From NCBI GenBank assembly GCA_963817335.1, contig CAWFNX010000001.1:372001-436000 (forward strand): a DNA stretch of 64,000 nucleotides. Direction: 5' to 3'. The DNA comes from AV40 sp963817335. Its GTDB lineage: Bacteria; Verrucomicrobiota; Verrucomicrobiia; Chthoniobacterales; UBA10450. The notes beneath the pieces were generated by a model. The model had not been told where the DNA came from. It worked only from the letters and a program-made list of their open reading frames with translations, and did not search any database. Shown here piece by piece: positions 31,923 to 39,866 of the stretch. Numbering within the stretch: the stretch's first letter is position 1; the number at the start of each line of letters is the position of its first letter. Position numbers and translations under genes: made by a program.

Positions 31923-33647
31923 TCAGTTCAACGACAGATAAGCCGCGAGTCCGTGCAAGCCACCTTCGCGGCCGAACCCACTCTCCTTGTATCCACCGAA
32001 TGGAGAAGTCGGATCAAATTTATTGTAAGTGTTCGCCCAAACCACGCCGGCGCGCAGTTTGTTCACGATCTTGAAAATCTTGCTGCCTTTATCAGTCCAG
32101 ACTCCGGCGCTCAAACCGTAAGGCGTGTTGTTCGCGCGCTCGATTGCTTCTTCCGGCGTGCGGAATGTCATCACGCTCAGGACCGGGCCGAAAATTTCTT
32201 CCTGGGCGATACGATGTGACGCGGTGACGCCGGTGAAAAAGCTTGGCGGATAAAAATAACCTTTCGCGGGCAAACGGGCGGGCGATTGCACAAGCTTGGC
32301 GCCTTGTTGAATTCCGCTGTCGACCAGCTCGCAGATTTTCTCGAGCTGCATTCGGGAATTGATCGCGCCGATGTCGGTGTTTTTGTCGAGAGGATTGCCG
32401 ACCCGCAGGGTCGAGATGCGATCGCGTAACTTGCGAATGACCGGCGCGAACACGCCTTCCTGAACAAACAAACGCGAGCCGGCGCAGCAGACGTGTCCTT
32501 GATTGAAATAAATTCCGGAAATGATTCCTTCGATGGCCTGGTCGATCGGTGCGTCTTCGAAAATAATGTTGGCGGCCTTGCCGCCGAGCTCGAGGGTCAG
32601 TCTCTTTTTCGTTCCGGCGACCGCGCGCAAAATTCTTTTTCCGACTTCAGTCGATCCGGTGAACGCGATTTTGTCCACGTTCGGATGTTCGACGATGGCG
32701 CGTCCGGTTTCGCCGGCGCCGGTGACGATGTTGACCACGCCTTCCGGCAATTCCGCTTCCTGAAAAATCTCGGCGAGATGCATCGCGGTGATCGAAGTCG
32801 TCTCGGCCGGCTTGAGCACGACCGTGTTTCCGCAGGCCAGGGCGGGCGCGAGTTTCCACGCCGCCATCAGCAGGGGAAAATTCCAGGGAATGACCTGCCC
32901 GGCGACTCCAAGCGGACTCGGATTACGACCCGGAAATGCGTACTGGAGTTTGTCGGCCCAACCGGCGTGATAAAAAAAGTGCGCCGCCACCAGCGGCAGA
33001 TCGACATCTCGCGATTCTTTAATCGTTTTGCCGCCGTCCATCGATTCGAGGACGGCCAGCTCGCGCGATCTCTCCTGAATTAAGCGGGCGATGCGGTAGA
33101 GATACTTGCCGCGTTCGCGCCCCGACATTTTGCTCCAAACTTTGTCGTAAGCGCGACGGGCTGATTTGACGGCAACATCGACATCGCGCGCATTGGCCTC
33201 GGCGATTTCAGCGAGTTTCTCTTCGGTTGCCGGATTGATGGAATCGAAATATTTCCCGGTCTTTGGCCTAACGAATCTTCCATTGATGAACAGCTCGTAG
33301 CGCGGCTTGAGCTTGATGTAATTGTGGGCCTCGGGGGCCGGCGCGTAATCCCAGCGATCGCTAAAACTTAGCCGGCGTTTATTTGGCGGCAACGCGACGC
33401 GGTAGTCGACGCGTTTTTGGTGGACCACGCTCAGGTAGGGGCGATTGCCCTCAATCGCCCGCGGGCCGTTGGGGGCAACGGCCCCTACCTGCCTTTTTCT
33501 TCGCGATGCGACTTTTCGTTTCGCGCTTTTTTTCCGGCCACCAGAATGGCGACTGAGGTCAGTCGCCGCTACCTGTTTTTTTCGCGATGCGACTTTTCGT
33601 TTCGGGCGATTGGGGGCAATCGCCCCTACCTTGCGTTGCTTCTTCAT
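31923..33647 (-). CDS. Aldehyde dehydrogenase with repeat-derived N-terminal extension
   Basis: 574 residues. The start at 33647 is fixed by a 4-bp ATGA overlap with deoC. The catalytic part begins near residue 93 (YELFINGRFVRPKTGKYFDS). NPSPLGVAGQVIPWNFPLLM, LTLELGGKAANIIFED (general base Glu) and NQGHVCCAGSRLFVQEG (nucleophile Cys) are intact. The first 75 or so residues are basic and repetitive (KRKVASRKKQVAATDLSR type) and are encoded by three GTAG palindromes and a duplicated spacer. With DeoC upstream it probably oxidises acetaldehyde released from deoxyribose-5-phosphate. Confidence 0.93.
   Translation of the reverse strand: MKKQRKVGAIAPNRPKRKVASRKKQVAATDLSRHSGGRKKSAKRKVASRRKRQVGAVAPNGPRAIEGNRPYLSVVHQKRVDYRVALPPNKRRLSFSDRWDYAPAPEAHNYIKLKPRYELFINGRFVRPKTGKYFDSINPATEEKLAEIAEANARDVDVAVKSARRAYDKVWSKMSGRERGKYLYRIARLIQERSRELAVLESMDGGKTIKESRDVDLPLVAAHFFYHAGWADKLQYAFPGRNPSPLGVAGQVIPWNFPLLMAAWKLAPALACGNTVVLKPAETTSITAMHLAEIFQEAELPEGVVNIVTGAGETGRAIVEHPNVDKIAFTGSTEVGKRILRAVAGTKKRLTLELGGKAANIIFEDAPIDQAIEGIISGIYFNQGHVCCAGSRLFVQEGVFAPVIRKLRDRISTLRVGNPLDKNTDIGAINSRMQLEKICELVDSGIQQGAKLVQSPARLPAKGYFYPPSFFTGVTASHRIAQEEIFGPVLSVMTFRTPEEAIERANNTPYGLSAGVWTDKGSKIFKIVNKLRAGVVWANTYNKFDPTSPFGGYKESGFGREGGLHGLAAYLSLN
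33435..33488. repeat. REP-like double hairpin inside the aldehyde dehydrogenase gene
   Basis: GTAGGGGCGATTG pairs with CAATCGCCC, and GGGCCGTTG pairs with CAACGGCCCCTAC: two palindromes between GTAG and CTAC. It is translated on the minus strand as VGAVAPNGPRAIEGNRPYL. Confidence 0.85.
33548..33572. repeat. REP-like half element inside the aldehyde dehydrogenase gene
   Basis: GGCGACTGA and TCAGTCGCC form the hairpin, with CTAC at the right end. It is translated as VAATDLSR. A spacer containing CGCGATGCGACTTTTCG is present on both sides (near 33503 and 33580), showing tandem duplication. Confidence 0.8.
33604..33629. repeat. REP-like half element inside the aldehyde dehydrogenase gene
   Basis: GGGCGATTG and CAATCGCCCCTAC around GGGG. 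It lies 18 bases after the ATG (minus strand) and is translated as VGAIAPNRP. Confidence 0.85.
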
Positions 33648-34585
33648 GGCAGGGAGAAATAATCCGGCCCCTGGTAATTTCCGTCCACCGATTTCGCGAT
33701 TTGCATGAGGACGTCGTTTACAAGCGTGCTGGCCCCAAAGCGGAAGAGATCGGGGGTGAGCCAATCGTCGCCCAGTGTTTCCTTCAACATCACCAGATAC
33801 GCGAGCGCTTGTTTGGCGGTGCGAATCCCGCCGGCCGGCTTCATTCCGATTCGCAAACCGGTTTCGTAAAAATAATCCCGAATGGCCTCCAACATCACCA
33901 GCGTCACCGGCATCGTTGCAGCCGGCGAGATTTTTCCGGTCGAAGTCTTGATGAAATCAGCCCCGGCCCGCATCGCAATCTCACTGGCGACACGGACGTT
34001 GTCGTAGGTTTGCAACTCACCAGTTTCCAAAATCACTTTCAGGTGGGCATCGCCGCACGCTTCCTTCACCGCGACAATTTCATCGAACACCCGTTGATGT
34101 TCGCCGGCGAGGAACGCTCCGCGATCGATCACCATGTCGATCTCGTCCGCGCCATCGCCTGCGGCGCTTCGAACTTCCTGGAGCTTCAACCGCAAGGGCA
34201 TGAGGCCGGTCGGAAACGCGGTCGCGACCGAGGCGACTTTGACGCTGGAGGTCCCGAGAAACTTTTTCGCGAACCTGACCATGTTTGGATAAACGCAGAC
34301 CGCGGCGCACGATGGCACGTCATAACGCGGGTCGAGCGGCTGCATCGCTTTGCGGCAGAGAAAGGCGATTTTTCCGGGCGTATCTTTTCCTTCGAGGGTG
34401 GTCAGGTCCATCATCGAAATGGCGAGCTTAAGACCGGAAAGTTTCGCCGAAGTTTTAATGCTTCGTTTGGCAAACGCGGCTGCTCGCTCTTCCGCCATGA
34501 CCTGATCGACCGTTGGCCAGGAAAAACGGCGGCTTCGCGCCGACTGGCCACGCGCTTTGTCGATGTGACGGGTGATAGTTTTCAT
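33644..34585 (-). CDS. deoC: Deoxyribose-phosphate aldolase
   Basis: 313 residues from the ATG at 34585; the open frame extends 24 codons further without a match. DLTTLEGKDTPGKIAFLCRK, CVYPNMVRFAKKFL, DEIDMVIDRGAFLAG, HLKVILETGEL (catalytic Lys), FIKTSTGKISPAAT (Schiff-base Lys) and MKPAGGIRTAKQAL are the DeoC motifs. It is longer than E. coli DeoC (about 260) owing to an N-terminal extension, as in other long-form members. It cleaves deoxyribose-5-phosphate to glyceraldehyde-3-phosphate and acetaldehyde and is coupled to the downstream dehydrogenase. Confidence 0.95.
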   Translation of the reverse strand: MKTITRHIDKARGQSARSRRFSWPTVDQVMAEERAAAFAKRSIKTSAKLSGLKLAISMMDLTTLEGKDTPGKIAFLCRKAMQPLDPRYDVPSCAAVCVYPNMVRFAKKFLGTSSVKVASVATAFPTGLMPLRLKLQEVRSAAGDGADEIDMVIDRGAFLAGEHQRVFDEIVAVKEACGDAHLKVILETGELQTYDNVRVASEIAMRAGADFIKTSTGKISPAATMPVTLVMLEAIRDYFYETGLRIGMKPAGGIRTAKQALAYLVMLKETLGDDWLTPDLFRFGASTLVNDVLMQIAKSVDGNYQGPDYFSLP

Positions 34586-34684
34586 GACGAAATCAAATTT
34601 GACGATCCGGAAAAATCCTGAGGGTGGCAACCGTTTCCGCCTCGCAAATCGATTCATACTCTAAAGCTGGCCGCCAACGCAACG

Positions 34685-34807
34685 ATGCAGACGCCGTTTG
34701 TTTATATGATTCTTGGATTTCCGGAATCCTCCCCGGGCGGTCTGCTCGTAATTGGAGCACTGTCGCTGATCGCTCTGTCCGTTTTCCTCCGAATCAAACT
34801 TGGCTAA
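34685..34807 (+). CDS. Possible small membrane protein
   Basis: A 40-residue open frame (starts MQTPFVYMILGFPESSPGG) with one strongly hydrophobic helix, LLVIGALSLIALSVFL, and a basic end RIKLG. It fills the 287-base gap between divergent deoC and glgX. There is no good Shine-Dalgarno and the family is not recognised, so this is tentative. Confidence 0.35.
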   Translation: MQTPFVYMILGFPESSPGGLLVIGALSLIALSVFLRIKLG

Positions 34808-34872
34808 GTGTTCTTTCGCGCCCAGAGTCGATGTGACTCTGTCGTCGCCTTCCTCGAATCACTCGTCGCGTT

Positions 34873-37104
34873 ATGACCCTTAAAATATTGCCCGGCAAAC
34901 CGTATCCCCTCGGCGCGACCTGGCTCGGTGACGGAGTCAATTTCGCAATTTTCGCCGAACACGCGACCAAAGTTGAACTTTGTCTGTTCGATAATCTCGA
35001 AGCCCCCAGGGAAAGCGCCCGCATCGAATTATCCGAACGCACCGAATATGTCTGGCACGGGTTCCTGCCCGATGCGCGGCCGGGGAAACTTTACGGTTTT
35101 CGGGTCTACGGACCGTACGAGCCGGTGCGCGGTTTGCGTTTCAACGATTCCAAGTTGCTGCTGGATCCTTACGCCAAGTCGATTGCGGGACAGATCAAGT
35201 GGGCGGACGAAATGTTTAGTTACGTCTTTGGGGACGCCGGCGAAGATCTCAACCGTGATTTGCGCGATAACGCGTGGGCGATGCCGAAATCGGTGGTGAT
35301 CGACGGGCAATTCGATTGGGGCGACGACAAACGACCGGAAACGCCGCTATCGGAAACGGTGATTTATGAAATGCACGTCAAAGGGTTCACCCAACTTTGG
35401 CGCGACATTCCTGAAAAATTGCGCGGCACTTACGCCGGACTCGCGAACGAGAAAGCGATTCGGTATTTAAAAAATCTCGGCGTAACGGCGGTCGAGCTAT
35501 TGCCGTCGCACACGCACCTGAACGACAGGGCGCTGGTCGATCGCGGCCTGACGAATTATTGGGGCTACAACACGATCGGATTTTTTGCACCACACGCGCC
35601 TTATTCGAGCAGTCGCGAGCCTGGAGCGGAAGTGATCGAATTCAAAGGGATGGTCCGCAATCTTCACGCGGCCGGAATCGAGGTGATTCTGGATGTGGTT
35701 TATAATCACACTGGCGAAGGAAATCATCTCGGACCCACCGTGTGCTTCCGCGGCGTCGACAACCCGGTATATTACCGGTTGCTCGCCGACAATCCGCGGT
35801 TTTATCTCGATTACACCGGCACCGGCAACACTATCGACACGCTGCATCCGCGCACGTTGCAAATGGTGATGGACAGTCTGCGTTACTGGGTGACGGAGAT
35901 GCGGATCGATGGATTTCGTTTCGATCTCGCGTCGGCGCTGGCGCGTGATGGCAGCGGGGTGAACAAATTCCACGCCTTCTTCAAAGTCATTGAGCAGGAT
36001 CCCGTCCTGTCCCAGGTGAAATTAATTGCCGAACCGTGGGACGTCGGCGACGGCGGCTACCAGGTCGGCAATTTTCCGGCGCCGTTTTCGGAATGGAATG
36101 GAAAATATCGCGACGCGATGCGCGGTTTTTGGCGAGGAGACGAAGGGCTGGTCGGGGAAATCGCGTATCGACTCACCGCGAGCCCGGATCTCTATCAGCA
36201 CGATGGACGTGGTCCTTACGCCAGCGTGAACTTCATCACTTCGCACGACGGATTTACTCTCAATGATCTCGTCAGCTACAACGACAAGCACAACGAAGCC
36301 AACGGCGAAGAAAATCGCGACGGCGATCCGAATAATCGCTCCTGGAATTGCGGCGCCGAAGGGCCGACCGACGATCCAAACGTCCAAACTTTACGGCGTC
36401 GGCAGCAGCGGAACTTTTTGACAACACTGTTGCTGTCCCAGGGCGTGCCGATGCTTTTAGGCGGCGACGAATTTGGTCGAACTCAACAGGGAAACAACAA
36501 CGCATACTGCCAGGACAGTGAGATCAGCTGGTTTCGTTGGCAGCGTGACGAACACCAAAAGCGTTTGTTCGAGTTTACCCGGAAACTGATTCAGCTCCGG
36601 CGCGAGCACCCGGTTTTTCGGCGTGGAAAATTTTTCGAGGGCAAACCAGTCATTGGCGGCGAGATCAAAGACATGATGTGGTTCAACCCCGGCGGAAATG
36701 AAATGACCATGGAAGAATGGCAGTCGCCGTTTGTTCGTTGTCTGGGGATGCTGATTAGCGGTGACGCCGCTGATCTGGTCGATGCTCGGGGCGAACCGGT
36801 GCGGGACGATACGTTTTTAGTTCTCATCAACGCGCATTTCGAAGCAATTCCGTTCGTATTGCCGGGCGAGGAGCATCTCGAGTGGGGGCAGATTCTCGAC
36901 ACCATCGATGAAAGCGGTTTTCTCAAGACGCGAAAAAAGTTTCCGTCCGGTGACGAGGTCGAGCTTGGCGCGCGTTCTGCCTCTTTGTTCATTCTAACTC
37001 AAGGCGAACCTCTGCGCGCGCGGGTGGAATCGTGGAAGAAGCGCGCGGTCGCAGCTTTTGCTGCGATCACCGGCGAGGAAGAGCGCGCGGGCGGAAAGAA
37101 ATAA
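34873..37104 (+). CDS. glgX: Glycogen debranching enzyme (GlgX, isoamylase type)
   Basis: 743 residues. An N-terminal CBM48 domain (GKPYPLGATWLGDGVNFAIF, then NFAIFAEHATKVELCLF) precedes the GH13 barrel. ILDVVYNHTGEG, MRIDGFRFDLASAL (nucleophile Asp), LIAEPWDVG (acid Glu) and FITSHDGFTLNDLV (transition-state Asp) are all intact. It removes alpha-1,6 branches from phosphorylase-limited glycogen. It stands alone, without other glg genes nearby. A GTAG palindrome follows the stop. Confidence 0.96.
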   Translation: MTLKILPGKPYPLGATWLGDGVNFAIFAEHATKVELCLFDNLEAPRESARIELSERTEYVWHGFLPDARPGKLYGFRVYGPYEPVRGLRFNDSKLLLDPYAKSIAGQIKWADEMFSYVFGDAGEDLNRDLRDNAWAMPKSVVIDGQFDWGDDKRPETPLSETVIYEMHVKGFTQLWRDIPEKLRGTYAGLANEKAIRYLKNLGVTAVELLPSHTHLNDRALVDRGLTNYWGYNTIGFFAPHAPYSSSREPGAEVIEFKGMVRNLHAAGIEVILDVVYNHTGEGNHLGPTVCFRGVDNPVYYRLLADNPRFYLDYTGTGNTIDTLHPRTLQMVMDSLRYWVTEMRIDGFRFDLASALARDGSGVNKFHAFFKVIEQDPVLSQVKLIAEPWDVGDGGYQVGNFPAPFSEWNGKYRDAMRGFWRGDEGLVGEIAYRLTASPDLYQHDGRGPYASVNFITSHDGFTLNDLVSYNDKHNEANGEENRDGDPNNRSWNCGAEGPTDDPNVQTLRRRQQRNFLTTLLLSQGVPMLLGGDEFGRTQQGNNNAYCQDSEISWFRWQRDEHQKRLFEFTRKLIQLRREHPVFRRGKFFEGKPVIGGEIKDMMWFNPGGNEMTMEEWQSPFVRCLGMLISGDAADLVDARGEPVRDDTFLVLINAHFEAIPFVLPGEEHLEWGQILDTIDESGFLKTRKKFPSGDEVELGARSASLFILTQGEPLRARVESWKKRAVAAFAAITGEEERAGGKK

Positions 37105-37123
37105 ACGCGCAGGCAAAAAACAG

Positions 37124-37150
37124 GTAGGGGCGATTGCCTTCAATCGCCCG
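37124..37150. repeat. REP-like GTAG palindrome
   Basis: GTAGGGGCGATTG, then CCTT, then CAATCGCCCG. The right CTAC end is missing. It lies 20 bases after glgX. Confidence 0.8.
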
Positions 37151-37247
37151 CATCAGAAAATTTTGGACGCGATCTTGTTTTCGCTTGCGATTCTATTATA
37201 GAGAGTTGAATGAGCGCACGCTCGACGCGCCACAGCCGCAAGTAGTT

Positions 37248-37712
37248 ATGATTCCGGCTTCAATCGTCATCACAGCAGATCGCGGCAGCTTGAAAGCTTA
37301 CCAGGTCAACGAAACACCGACCCGCGGGCCGAGTTTGAAATTAATCCAGGCGTTCGATATCACCGATGCGCACGGCAGATTGTTCGACAAAGTCACCGAT
37401 CTCGCCGGGCGCTTTCCGGTTACCGAAGGAGCGGGCGCGCATCGTGGCCCGGCATCCGCCGCCGAGAGCAAACTCGGAAACGAAACCGATCGACGGATCA
37501 ATAAAGAGTTGGCCGATCAAATTGCCAAAGTGATCAACGGCAGCGCTAAGGAAGGCTGGGCGTTTGCCGCGCCGGCCGAAATTCACGCCGCGATTGTCGA
37601 TCTTCTGCCGGGACGCATTCGCGATCGAATCGTCGAGCATGTGAAATCTGATTTGGTGAAAGTTGAACCGGCGAAGTTACCGGCACATTTTCGTTCCCTT
37701 CGTCCGATTTAA
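37248..37712 (+). CDS. Host-attachment-protein-like (baeRF/eRF1-type fold) protein
   Basis: 154 residues from the ATG at 37248; an upstream open frame runs into a repeat and is discounted. ASIVITADRGSLKAYQVNE opens the domain. A Gly/Ala/Ser-rich loop (GAGAHRGPASAAESKLG) follows, and then the DRRINKELADQIAKVINGS region and WAFAAPAEIHAAIVDLLPG, as in the family named 'protein required for attachment to host cells'. Archaeal and bacterial relatives have an eRF1-like fold and may act at the ribosome. Its neighbour hpf, 15 bases downstream, fits a ribosome-linked stationary-phase role, which is an inference. Confidence 0.7.
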   Translation: MIPASIVITADRGSLKAYQVNETPTRGPSLKLIQAFDITDAHGRLFDKVTDLAGRFPVTEGAGAHRGPASAAESKLGNETDRRINKELADQIAKVINGSAKEGWAFAAPAEIHAAIVDLLPGRIRDRIVEHVKSDLVKVEPAKLPAHFRSLRPI

Positions 37713-37727
37713 GCTTGATAGTTGGTC

Positions 37728-38060
37728 ATGCAATTGCCCGTCAATATTACCTATCGCGGCTTGGAAAAGTCAGATCAGCTCGACAACCTCGTAATGACTT
37801 ACGCCGCGCGGCTCGACAAATTTTGTGATCACATTAACCGCTGCGACGTCGCGATTGAGCAGAAAAATCATACTCATCAAAAAGGGAATCCGTACCGCTG
37901 CCGGATCGATGTAACCGTGCGGCCACGTCACGAGCTCGTGTCCGACGAAGAGCAGATGGACAACGGTTCGCACGAGCCGCTCCACAAAGTTATCCACGAC
38001 GCGTTCAAAACGATGGAGCGCCAGCTGCGCCATCTCGTCGAGAAACAGCGCCGCGAGTAG
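37728..38060 (+). CDS. hpf: Ribosome hibernation factor HPF/RaiA (short form)
   Basis: 110 residues. MQLPVNITYRGLEKSDQLDN, the KNHTHQKGNPYRCRIDVTV strand pair and HEPLHKVIHDAFKTMERQLR are the HPF/YfiA pattern. It lacks the C-terminal dimerisation domain of long HPF. It binds the 30S decoding region of idle ribosomes. The last codons and TAG lie in a 20-bp segment that recurs 590 bases downstream, on the far side of a transposon remnant. Confidence 0.9.
   Translation: MQLPVNITYRGLEKSDQLDNLVMTYAARLDKFCDHINRCDVAIEQKNHTHQKGNPYRCRIDVTVRPRHELVSDEEQMDNGSHEPLHKVIHDAFKTMERQLRHLVEKQRRE
38040..38059 (+). repeat. Left copy of 20-bp direct repeat flanking the RAYT element
   Basis: Encodes the last residues of hpf (EKQRRE). 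It is identical to 38630-38649. The downstream copy keeps a TAA and a hairpin (AACAGCGCCG ... CGGCGCTGTT) that looks like the ancestral end and terminator of hpf. Confidence 0.85.
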
Positions 38061-38073
38061 CCCGGCGGCTTGG

Positions 38074-38103
38074 GTAGGGGCGATTGCCCCCAATCGCCCC
38101 TAC
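38074..38103. repeat. Perfect REP palindrome, left end of RAYT unit
   Basis: A 30-bp perfect palindrome: GTAGGGGCGATTG, CCCC, CAATCGCCCCTAC. It starts 14 bases after hpf. Confidence 0.9.
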
Positions 38104-38107
38104 CCCG

Positions 38108-38573
38108 GTGAACAAAGATTCCGCTTCGACGCGACCGGTTCGAAAAGAGCTCGATCATTCAGTTCATTTCCATGGTCGCTTCGGCGCGACGTATTTCATT
38201 ACGATTTGTTGTCAGCCGCCCCGCGTGAATCAGCTTTGCAAACCGGACACGGTGAAGGTCCTATTCGAAACGGCCTGCCAGTATCACAAGTCGGATGCCT
38301 AGTATCTCAAACCGCTTTTGCTAATGCCCGATCATTTACACATGCTCGTCGGTATTTCCGGCCATTCGAGCCTTTCGAAACTGATTCGTGATTTCAAGCG
38401 AATCGCGGCGCGTAAAGTCGGAATCGAGTGGCAGCGAAATTTTTCGACCACCGTCTGCGGCACGATGAGAGCGAGACCGAGAAATACGAATACATTTTTT
38501 TCAAAATCCGGTGCGTGCGGGCTTCATTCGCGAAAGTGACGGGTAGCCGTATGTCTTCGTAGGTGAAGAATAG
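38108..38573 (+). pseudogene. REP-associated tyrosine transposase (RAYT, Y1 HUH) pseudogene
   Basis: Starts at a GTG (VNKDSASTRPVRKELDHSVH). FGATYFITICCQPP is the family's first strand and MPDHLHMLVGIS contains the HUH metal motif (His-Leu-His). LSKLIRDFKRIAARKVGIEW and QRNF follow. The gene is broken by an in-frame TAG at 38300-38302, a frameshift at a T-run near 38441-38446, a second near 38495-38506 and a TAG near 38543. Restoring the frames gives DHRLRHDESETEKYEYI and KNPVRAGFIRESD, normal RAYT sequence with the catalytic Tyr helix. Confidence 0.88.
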
Positions 38574-38619
38574 GCGGTTCTGCGAACCGTCCGCGGGCGA
38601 TTGGGGCAATCGCCCCTAC
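38572..38619. repeat. REP palindrome, right end of RAYT unit
   Basis: Hairpin CGGTTC-tgc-GAACCG followed by GGGCGATTG-GGG-CAATCGCCCCTAC. The pseudogene's final TAG lies at its left edge. Confidence 0.8.
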
Positions 38620-38629
38620 CTAGCTAGTG

Positions 38630-38649
38630 GAGAAACAGCGCCGCGAGTA
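38630..38649 (+). repeat. Right copy of 20-bp direct repeat flanking the RAYT element
   Basis: Identical to 38040-38059. Together with the following bases it forms a 10-bp stem hairpin (38634-38643 with 38655-38664 approximately), probably the original hpf terminator. Confidence 0.85.
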
Positions 38650-38693
38650 AAACACGGCGCTGTTAGTCTGAATTGCTTCTCTCGAATTCCGCG

Positions 38694-39413
38694 CTAGGGC
38701 GCGATCCGGTCACACAAAGTGTCGGTGTGAAAAGATATCAGGTCGCGCAATTTGTACCAGCCACCTTGTTGGTTCCGGCCCATTTGCGCGATGCTCGCAA
38801 TGTTGTCCTTGCCGTAGTCAGCCCAGGAATTCCACCGTTGCACCGTTAGAAAAGTCCAGGCGGCGCCTTCCATGTGCTGCAAAGTCACGCGGCCGGCTGA
38901 CGAGTCGGTCGCATCCGGTGGTTGGTTCAGGAATTTGTCGAGGGCTTCGCGCTGACCGGCAGCGGGACGATAAATCGAGACAACGTAAGCCGCGGCTTTG
39001 GTTTTCGACGCATCGTCGGCGCCCATTTGTTTTGCGAACTCTGTCCACGACGGACCGCTCGCGAAGGTATCAGTGTGAGCTGAATACATCGCCGATTGGC
39101 TGGTAGGTGGCGCGGGACGATTCGCTTCGATGGTTGCTTTCGTTCCGAGATGCGTGATCACACAATAATCCCAGGAATCGCCGTCCTCGTGTCGCAGGAC
39201 GACGACGTGGTTCGGCATCGGCGCATCCGGGGCCGGTTTTTTCAATTCTTCCCCGAGATCTTTCGCTTTGCCGACGGCGGCGTTGGCGAAGTGAACGTGA
39301 TAGAGATCTGTTCTCGCACTGGCAGTACTGGCCGCTGCGGCCGGAGAAGGACTTTGAGCGAAAGCGAAAGGCGCAAGCCCGATCGCAGCCAAAATTTGAA
39401 TAGTGAATTTCAT
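38694..39413 (-). CDS. Exported protein with two tandem dimeric-barrel-like repeats
   Basis: 239 residues from the ATG at 39413; the longer open frame upstream covers a repeat-rich region. The signal peptide is MKFTIQILAAIGLAPFAFAQ. The mature part shows an internal duplication. LYHVHFANAAVGKAKDLGEE with VVVLRHEDGDSWDYCVITHL in the first half corresponds to AYVVSIYRPAAGQREALDKF with VTLQHMEGAAWTFLTVQRWN in the second. The alternation resembles EthD/ABM-type ferredoxin-like folds. No known family is recognised and no function proposed. It probably acts in the periplasm. Confidence 0.65.
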   Translation of the reverse strand: MKFTIQILAAIGLAPFAFAQSPSPAAAASTASARTDLYHVHFANAAVGKAKDLGEELKKPAPDAPMPNHVVVLRHEDGDSWDYCVITHLGTKATIEANRPAPPTSQSAMYSAHTDTFASGPSWTEFAKQMGADDASKTKAAAYVVSIYRPAAGQREALDKFLNQPPDATDSSAGRVTLQHMEGAAWTFLTVQRWNSWADYGKDNIASIAQMGRNQQGGWYKLRDLISFHTDTLCDRIAP

Positions 39414-39609
39414 AGTGATCTTTCGTGTTGAAGTTAGAGGCTCGCCCGAGATCCGGGCGGCGATTGCTCGGCGGGTCGGCAGCTGTCTGAGCGCAGGGTG
39501 AGGCCCGCCGTATAACGGGTCAATGTAAAAATTTGGCGCGCCGCAGTTTATACACCATCGCGCCCGAAGTTTGATTGGGGAAGAGTCGGACAATCTGCGA
39601 ACCGGCCGC

Positions 39610-39635
39610 GGGCGATTGAGAGCAATCGCCCCTAC
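39610..39635. repeat. REP-like palindrome
   Basis: GGGCGATTG, AGAG, CAATCGCCCCTAC. It lies in the 453-base gap 39414-39866. The flanking CTGCGAACCG (39595-39604) resembles the second hairpin of the RAYT-unit right end. Confidence 0.8.
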
Positions 39636-39642
39636 CTACGCT

Positions 39643-39756
39643 GTGAGCAGCGGCGTTTTGGACGTGGTTGATCCGATCGCTGATCCCCAGACTGCAATCA
39701 TCGCGCTCGAGCGCGATGATTTTTGGAAGCCGGGGCACAAGTTTGACGCCGATTAG
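39643..39756 (+). other. Short open frame, possible gene remnant
   Basis: 37 codons from a GTG directly after the REP palindrome (VSSGVLDVVDPIADPQTAII ... FDAD). The composition looks protein-like, but there is no start signal and no recognised family. The rest of the 39414-39866 gap (about 39757-39866) shows nothing beyond the presumed promoter of the aldehyde dehydrogenase. Confidence 0.3.
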
Positions 39757-39866
39757 GGACCGCGCGCCCCGAACAGAAGCGGGAAATCCGCATCAGGACA
39801 AAATTGGCCTAGCGAAACCCAAGTTGTGCGTGGCCGAGATTGCATCGTTCGCGCATAGGTGTTGGC

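Larger units (their letters stand above)
38060..38629 (+). mobile_element. Decayed REP-RAYT unit (REPtron) inserted at the hpf stop codon
   Basis: The segment between two perfect 20-bp copies of the hpf end contains a GTAG palindrome, a broken RAYT transposase gene and a second palindrome ending CTAC. RAYT enzymes are known to recognise GTAG-headed REP palindromes, so this is the likely past source of the palindromes elsewhere in the window. Confidence 0.75.

Noticed and set aside
33435..33629. Possible CRISPR-like array
   Set aside because: The units are palindromes of unequal length with a duplicated spacer, lie inside a coding region and lack regular repeat-spacer spacing. No cas genes are present.
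33587..34621. A 344-codon open frame antisense to deoC
   Set aside because: DeoC has all active-site motifs; the antisense frame is a coding shadow.
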